From positions 34,905 to 45,203 of the forward strand of contig MFQK01000001.1 of assembly GCA_001783035.1 (NCBI GenBank): a stretch of DNA of 10,299 nt, read 5' to 3'. Both the position numbers and the translations under genes were made by a program. The notes under the pieces were generated by a model. The model had not been told where the DNA came from and did no database searches. It saw only the letters and a list, made by a program, of their open reading frames with translations. Positions within the stretch are counted from its first letter, which is position 1, and each line of letters starts with the position of its first letter. The stretch is from Candidatus Magasanikbacteria bacterium RIFCSPLOWO2_02_FULL_44_11. GTDB taxonomy: Bacteria > Patescibacteriota > Patescibacteriia > Magasanikbacterales > GWA2-37-8. Positions 6,592-10,299 of the stretch are shown piece after piece.

Positions 6592-9500
6592 TTATTTACG
6601 AGGAAGTTGTACGGGCTCGCTGACTATCTCCTCCCGTTTCATTTCTTTGGCCTTTTCTGCCTCGACTTCGGCAGTAGGTCGATATTCACCGGACTCAGAC
6701 CGGCTCAACAGTTCAACGTCCAACCCCAAACCTTTCAATTCACGGACTAACACGTTGAATGATTCCGGAATATTTACTTTGTTGACCACTTCACCTTTAA
6801 TAATCGCTTCATAAGCTTTGGAGCGGCCTTGCACATCGTCGGATTTAATCGTAATCATTTCCTGGAGGGTGTGCGCGGCACCATACGCTTCGAGGGCCCA
6901 GACTTCCATTTCACCAAAACGCTGGCCACCAAATTGGGCTTTACCGCCGAGAGGCTGTTGGGTGATCAAACTATATGGACCGATTGAACGTTGGTGGATC
7001 TTGTCTTCGACCATATGGTTCAACTTCAACATATAGTTATAGCCGATGGTCGTTTTGTTATCGAATGGTTCACCGGTGCGTCCGTCAAAGAGCTGCACCT
7101 GACCAGAGAGTGGGAAGTTAGCTTTACCAAGCTCGCTCTTAATTTGTTCTTCTGTTAATCCGTTCAAAACCGGCGTGGCAACCTTGTAACCAAGCGCGTT
7201 AGCAGCCAAACCTAAGTGGGTTTCAAGGAGCTGGCCAAGGTTCATACGAGAAATAACGCCGAGCGGAGATAAGATAATGTCGACTGGTGTGCCATCTTCA
7301 AGAAAAGGCATTTCTTCGACCGGAACAACTTTGGAAACCACACCTTTGTTACCGTGACGTCCGGCCATTTTGTCACCAACCTGGATTTTCCGGAGGTCGG
7401 CGACGGTGATCTGTATTTGTTTGATAACCCCCGGCTCGAGTTTGTCGCCATTTTCAGAAGAGAAAACTTTAACATCGATCACTTTACCGTGTTCGCCATG
7501 CTCCAGATATAATGAGGAGTCGCGGACATCGCGGGCTTTGTCGCCAAAGATAGCGCGAAGCAGTCGTTCTTCGGCAGAAAGCTCGGTTTCACCTTTCGGA
7601 GTAATTTTACCCACTAAAATGTCGCCGGATTTTACTTCGGCGCCAATGCGGATAATACCTTCGCTATCTAAATTCTTCAATTTTTCTTCACTGACGTTTG
7701 GAATATCCGAAGTCACGACTTCTGGGCCGAGTTTGGTTTCGACCACATCGATAGTATAATCTTCGATGTGAATGGAAGAATAGCTGCCATTCTGCACCAG
7801 ACGTTCCGAGATGATGACGGCGTCTTCGTAGTTAAAACCGTCCCAGACCATATAGGCGACCAAAACATTTTGGCCAAGCGCCAATTCGCCTTCACGGATG
7901 CTTGGACCATCGCTCAAAACCTCTCCCTTTTTCACTTTTTGGTTGAGGTTCACGACGGGGTGCTGGTCAAGACAGGTAGAATGGTTAGATCGTTTGAATT
8001 TAGCCAGATTATAGGTGTAAACTTGACCTTTTTTGGTCGTCAAAACGATATGGCCGCCGTCTACTTCGGTAATTTCACCATCTTCATCGGCCGTAATCAT
8101 ATAGCCGGAATAACGAGCCGCTTCTTTTTCAACACCGGTACCAACGAGCGGCGCTTCCGGTCGGATACATGGCACGGCCTGACGCTGCATGTTTGTACCC
8201 ATGAGCGCTCGTGTCGCGTCGTCGTGTTCCAAGAAAGGAATACAAGCGGTCGCGATACTGACGATCTGGTTCGACGCGACGTCAACGTATTCGATGACTG
8301 ACGTGTCGGCGACACCGGGTTTGCCATACACTCGGGCGGGCACGGATTCTTCCAAGAAATAACCTTGGTCATCGAGCTTCACGCTGGCGGCGGCTGTCAA
8401 AACTTTTTCTTCGCGGAAAGAATTGAGATAAACGATTTCATTCGTGACGCGGTGTTTAACCGGAATTTTTTCGCGTTTTTCTTTCGTTAATTTTTGAGCA
8501 ACTTCTTTGGTAATTTTAGTACCGGCTTTAATACCGGCCATATCCTCACCAAGAATTTCGCCTTCACTAAATTTTGGATCGTTAGCCACTTCGCGCAATA
8601 CTTTGCGATACGGCGTTTCGATAAAACCAAATTCATTGATGCGAGCGTAGCTGGATAAGTGGTTAACGAGACCGATATTCGGACCTTCCGGAGTAGCAAT
8701 CGGACAAATACGGCCATAGTGGGTGGTATGCACGTCACGGACTTCGAAACCGGCGCGATCGCGCGACAAACCTCCCGGACCCAGCGCCGACAGGCGTCGT
8801 TTGTGTTCGAGCTCAGCCAACGGGTTGGTTTGATCCATGAACTGCGACAACTGTGAACTCATGAAAAATTCACGGATGGCACTGGTGACCGGACGAGCGT
8901 TAATTAATTTGTTTGGTGTTAAATCTTCGAGCTCATAAGTGCTCATACGGTCCTTGATGATGCGCTCCATACGAGCGAGACCGACGCGAAAACGATTCTG
9001 GGTCAGCTCGCCGACAGCGCGCACGCGGCGGTTGCCGAGGTGATCCACATCGTCCGGTTCTTCTTGCGAAATATTCAGGCGGACAACTTCTTTCAAAACG
9101 AGTAATAATTTTTCCGGTGATAAAATACGATTGTCTTTTTTATCATAATCTTCCGGGGTGTAGCCAAGATCGAATTTCGTATTGAATTTATACACGCCCA
9201 CACGGCCAAGATCGTAGCGTTCAAAATTAAAGAACATGGCATAGATCAAGCTTTTGGCGTTGTCGGCCGTGGCCAAATCGCCCGGACGGATGCGTTTGTA
9301 TACTTCAATCAGACCCTCTTCCATGGTTTTTGCTAAATCTTTCTTGATAGTCGCTTCGACAAAATCAATATTGGGGTGTTTGTTGACATCCTTGAAATGT
9401 TCGATTATTTTTTCATCATTTTCAATACCGAAAGCGCGCAAGAGAGAAGTGGCGGCCACTTTGCGTTTGCGATCAACCTTGATCCAGAGAACATTATTGA

Positions 9501-10026
9501 TGTCGGTTTCGACTTCAACCCAGGCGCCGCGATTCGGGATGATTTTCGCGCCGTAGTAACGGCGACCGCGAACATTTTCGGCGGTAAAGAAAGCGCCGGC
9601 CGAACGAATGAGCTGAGAAACAACCACGCGTTCGATGCCGTTAATCACGAAAGTGCCGCGTTCGGTCATGGCGGGAATGTCGCCTAAATAAATTTCTTGC
9701 GTCTTGGTTTGGTTGGTGCGCTTGTTGACCAAGCGAGCGGTCACGCGCAGTGGTGATTCGTAGGTGAGATTGCGTTCGCGGCAGGTCACTTCGTCAAAAC
9801 GAGGTTCATCGAGGTAGTATCCGTCGAGATAAAGTTCGAGATCGCGGCCAGTAAAATCGGTGATCGGCGATGTTTCTTCAAATAATTCTTTAATGCCGTG
9901 TTTCAAAAACCAGGCGTACGCATTTTTTTGGATCTCGATCAAATCGGTTTCCGGAACCGGCTTGACCTCGTGCAAAAATTTACGCACCGGGCTCTTGACT
10001 GTCTGATGTTTAAAAATGGGGGCCAT
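6592..10026 (-). CDS. rpoB: DNA-directed RNA polymerase subunit beta
   Basis: The beta subunit forms the other half of the RNA polymerase active centre and the rifamycin pocket. From the ATG at 10026 the product has 1144 residues (MAPIFKHQ...), shorter than E. coli RpoB because the lineage-specific insertions are missing. An in-frame TTG at 10044 would add six residues, but they overlap a palindrome and look non-coding. The rifampicin cluster is at residues 390-418 (SSQLSQFMDQTNPLAELEHK...), with Asp398, His408, Arg411 and Ser413 matching E. coli Asp516, His526, Arg529 and Ser531. Thr400 and Ala404 replace Asn518 and Ser522. The downstream motif reads CPIATPEGPNIG, with Ala444 where Glu562 is expected. 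Active-site lysines 886 and 894 lie in KMAGRHGNKG. The C-terminus (GEMEVWALEAYGAAHTLQEM) is complete, with a charged tail. It is followed by rpoC 14 nt downstream, so the two are surely one transcript. Confidence 0.99.
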   Translation of the reverse strand: MAPIFKHQTVKSPVRKFLHEVKPVPETDLIEIQKNAYAWFLKHGIKELFEETSPITDFTGRDLELYLDGYYLDEPRFDEVTCRERNLTYESPLRVTARLVNKRTNQTKTQEIYLGDIPAMTERGTFVINGIERVVVSQLIRSAGAFFTAENVRGRRYYGAKIIPNRGAWVEVETDINNVLWIKVDRKRKVAATSLLRAFGIENDEKIIEHFKDVNKHPNIDFVEATIKKDLAKTMEEGLIEVYKRIRPGDLATADNAKSLIYAMFFNFERYDLGRVGVYKFNTKFDLGYTPEDYDKKDNRILSPEKLLLVLKEVVRLNISQEEPDDVDHLGNRRVRAVGELTQNRFRVGLARMERIIKDRMSTYELEDLTPNKLINARPVTSAIREFFMSSQLSQFMDQTNPLAELEHKRRLSALGPGGLSRDRAGFEVRDVHTTHYGRICPIATPEGPNIGLVNHLSSYARINEFGFIETPYRKVLREVANDPKFSEGEILGEDMAGIKAGTKITKEVAQKLTKEKREKIPVKHRVTNEIVYLNSFREEKVLTAAASVKLDDQGYFLEESVPARVYGKPGVADTSVIEYVDVASNQIVSIATACIPFLEHDDATRALMGTNMQRQAVPCIRPEAPLVGTGVEKEAARYSGYMITADEDGEITEVDGGHIVLTTKKGQVYTYNLAKFKRSNHSTCLDQHPVVNLNQKVKKGEVLSDGPSIREGELALGQNVLVAYMVWDGFNYEDAVIISERLVQNGSYSSIHIEDYTIDVVETKLGPEVVTSDIPNVSEEKLKNLDSEGIIRIGAEVKSGDILVGKITPKGETELSAEERLLRAIFGDKARDVRDSSLYLEHGEHGKVIDVKVFSSENGDKLEPGVIKQIQITVADLRKIQVGDKMAGRHGNKGVVSKVVPVEEMPFLEDGTPVDIILSPLGVISRMNLGQLLETHLGLAANALGYKVATPVLNGLTEEQIKSELGKANFPLSGQVQLFDGRTGEPFDNKTTIGYNYMLKLNHMVEDKIHQRSIGPYSLITQQPLGGKAQFGGQRFGEMEVWALEAYGAAHTLQEMITIKSDDVQGRSKAYEAIIKGEVVNKVNIPESFNVLVRELKGLGLDVELLSRSESGEYRPTAEVEAEKAKEMKREEIVSEPVQLPRK

Positions 10027-10029
10027 AGA

Positions 10030-10043
10030 TGCTTTGCAAAGCA
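10030..10043 (-). promoter_or_regulatory. 14-bp perfect palindrome in the rpoB ribosome-binding region
   Basis: TGCTTTGCAAAGCA (10043-10030) is a perfect palindrome ending 3 nt before the rpoB ATG. As RNA it could form a 5-bp hairpin with a UGCA loop. As DNA it could bind a dimeric regulator. It occupies the position where a Shine-Dalgarno sequence would lie, and no such sequence is present. Function is inferred from position only. Confidence 0.45.
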
Positions 10044-10060
10044 ATTAGTTTATGATAGAA

Positions 10061-10090
10061 ACAAACAAAAAAACACCTTCCGAAGAAGAT
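10061..10090 (-). terminator. Strong intrinsic terminator or attenuator ahead of rpoB
   Basis: On the minus strand a 6-bp stem (ATCTTC, 10090-10085, pairing with GAAGGT, 10080-10075, including one G-U) is closed by the extra-stable cUUCGg tetraloop. After one G comes a run of seven Ts (10073-10067), continuing as GTTTGTTT. This is a textbook intrinsic terminator on the rpoB strand. It ends only about 35 nt upstream of the rpoB ATG, with no convincing complete promoter after it. It either terminates an upstream or leader transcript, or acts as an attenuator of rpoBC. Confidence 0.82.
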
Positions 10091-10270
10091 TCTCTTTTAT
10101 TTTCGTCTATCCTGAGCCAAAAACTGCAAGGCTGCTAGCACGTTTAACATGTCCTAGTTGGTATTACCTTGCGGCTGCCGCGCGTTAAGCGGTCAAACCA
10201 CGAGTCCAAGGGCCAATTTTTGCTAATTTTAGCTAAAACCAGCGTCTGGGAGGTGAAGTTTTTAATGAGT
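10091..10270 (-). ncRNA. Candidate structured leader RNA of rpoBC, or small RNA
   Basis: No protein gene is supported here. On the minus strand three helices can be drawn. One is a long hairpin with arms 10243-10229 and 10226-10212, 14 pairs including G-U pairs and one A-A mismatch. The second is a CCGC/GCGG stem (10192-10189 with 10181-10178). The third is a compound hairpin: outer GCAAGG/CCTTGC (10172-10167 with 10131-10126), an internal loop, CTAG/CTAG (10157-10154 with 10138-10135), a GA bulge, then CATG/CGTG closing a TTAAA loop. A consensus -10 lies upstream and a terminator downstream, so the unit has the shape of an attenuated leader or an independent RNA of about 210 nt. It does not match a riboswitch or RNA family that I recognise. 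The structure was drawn by eye, without covariation. Confidence 0.5.
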
Positions 10271-10276
10271 AGTAGG

Positions 10277-10282
10277 ATTATA
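10277..10282 (-). promoter_or_regulatory. Consensus -10 box upstream of the rpoB leader
   Basis: TATAAT on the minus strand (10282-10277) is a perfect sigma-70 -10 hexamer, preceded by the AT-rich run TATATATAAAG. Exactly 17 nt remain between it and the window edge, so any -35 hexamer lies just outside the window and cannot be checked. Predicted transcription start is near 10270, giving an rpoB leader of about 245 nt. Confidence 0.5.
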
Positions 10283-10299
10283 CTTTATATATAGAAGGC

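Noticed and set aside
7768..8301. 177-codon open frame on the plus strand
   Set aside because: It lies wholly inside rpoB in antisense, has no recognisable domain, and reads as the mirror of conserved RpoB codons.
10027..10044. TTG start extending RpoB by six residues
   Set aside because: The extra codons lie in the palindrome, the ATG at 10026 is closer to the usual RpoB N-terminus, and neither start has a ribosome-binding site favouring the longer form.
10055..10075. An rpoB promoter built on TATCAT (10058-10053) or TAAACT
   Set aside because: No acceptable -35 hexamer lies 16-18 nt upstream; the region is dominated by the terminator T tract.
10097..10150. 17-codon minus-strand ORF (MLNVLAALQFLAQDRRK) as an rpoB leader peptide
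   Set aside because: The AGGA before it is only 1 nt from the ATG, the ORF overlaps the compound hairpin and the 16S-like segments, and it has no run of regulatory codons; not supportable without expression data.
1..10299. tRNA, rRNA, CRISPR array or insertion-sequence transposase
   Set aside because: No cloverleaf, no regular repeat-spacer pattern and no transposase frame was found; the 16S-like segments before rpoB are short and out of order, not an rRNA gene.

Overview
The window reads as one strand of a small, streamlined bacterial chromosome. Every convincing gene is on the minus strand, so transcription runs from high to low coordinates. The lineage is probably a candidate-phyla-radiation (Patescibacteria/Parcubacteria-like) bacterium. 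The hints are compact RpoB and RpoC (about 1144 and 1291 residues) without the large proteobacterial insertions, a charged coiled-coil insert in the N-terminal part of RpoC, an alanine in a near-universal RpoB motif, an iron/manganese superoxide dismutase of divergent type, very tight gene spacing, and few recognisable Shine-Dalgarno sequences. This assignment is inference from protein features, not from a marker-gene search. The genetic code looks standard: TGA, TAA and TAG are all used as stops, and tryptophan is TGG.

Layout in transcription order. Positions 10299-10027 hold no protein gene that I can support. They contain a consensus -10 hexamer, a leader of about 180 nt with stable predicted hairpins, and a strong intrinsic terminator with a cUUCGg loop that ends only about 35 nt before rpoB. 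rpoB (10026-6592) and rpoC (6577-2702) follow, 14 nt apart. A 5'-truncated remnant of a 2-Cys peroxiredoxin (2700-2545) starts right at the rpoC stop and runs to 9 nt before an intact superoxide dismutase gene (2535-1957). The 157-nt gap after sod is filled by a 122-bp element with perfect 24-bp inverted ends and an internal terminator hairpin. A very good sigma-70-type promoter comes next and drives a three-gene operon: a membrane-anchored CapA-family protein (1793-657), ruvC (654-154) and the start of a small multi-spanning membrane protein (157 to beyond position 1). The last two genes overlap by ATGA.

Functionally, the window joins the catalytic core of RNA polymerase, an oxidative-stress pair of which one member (peroxiredoxin) has decayed and the other (superoxide dismutase) is intact, and an operon mixing cell-envelope and Holliday-junction functions. 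rplJ/rplL are not directly upstream of rpoB within the visible 270 nt, and rpsL/rpsG do not follow rpoC, so rpoBC sits outside its usual ribosomal-protein operon context. There is no gene-free stretch longer than 300 bases. The stretch most worth attention is the rpoB leader, which has attenuator-like architecture and several short segments resembling 16S rRNA.
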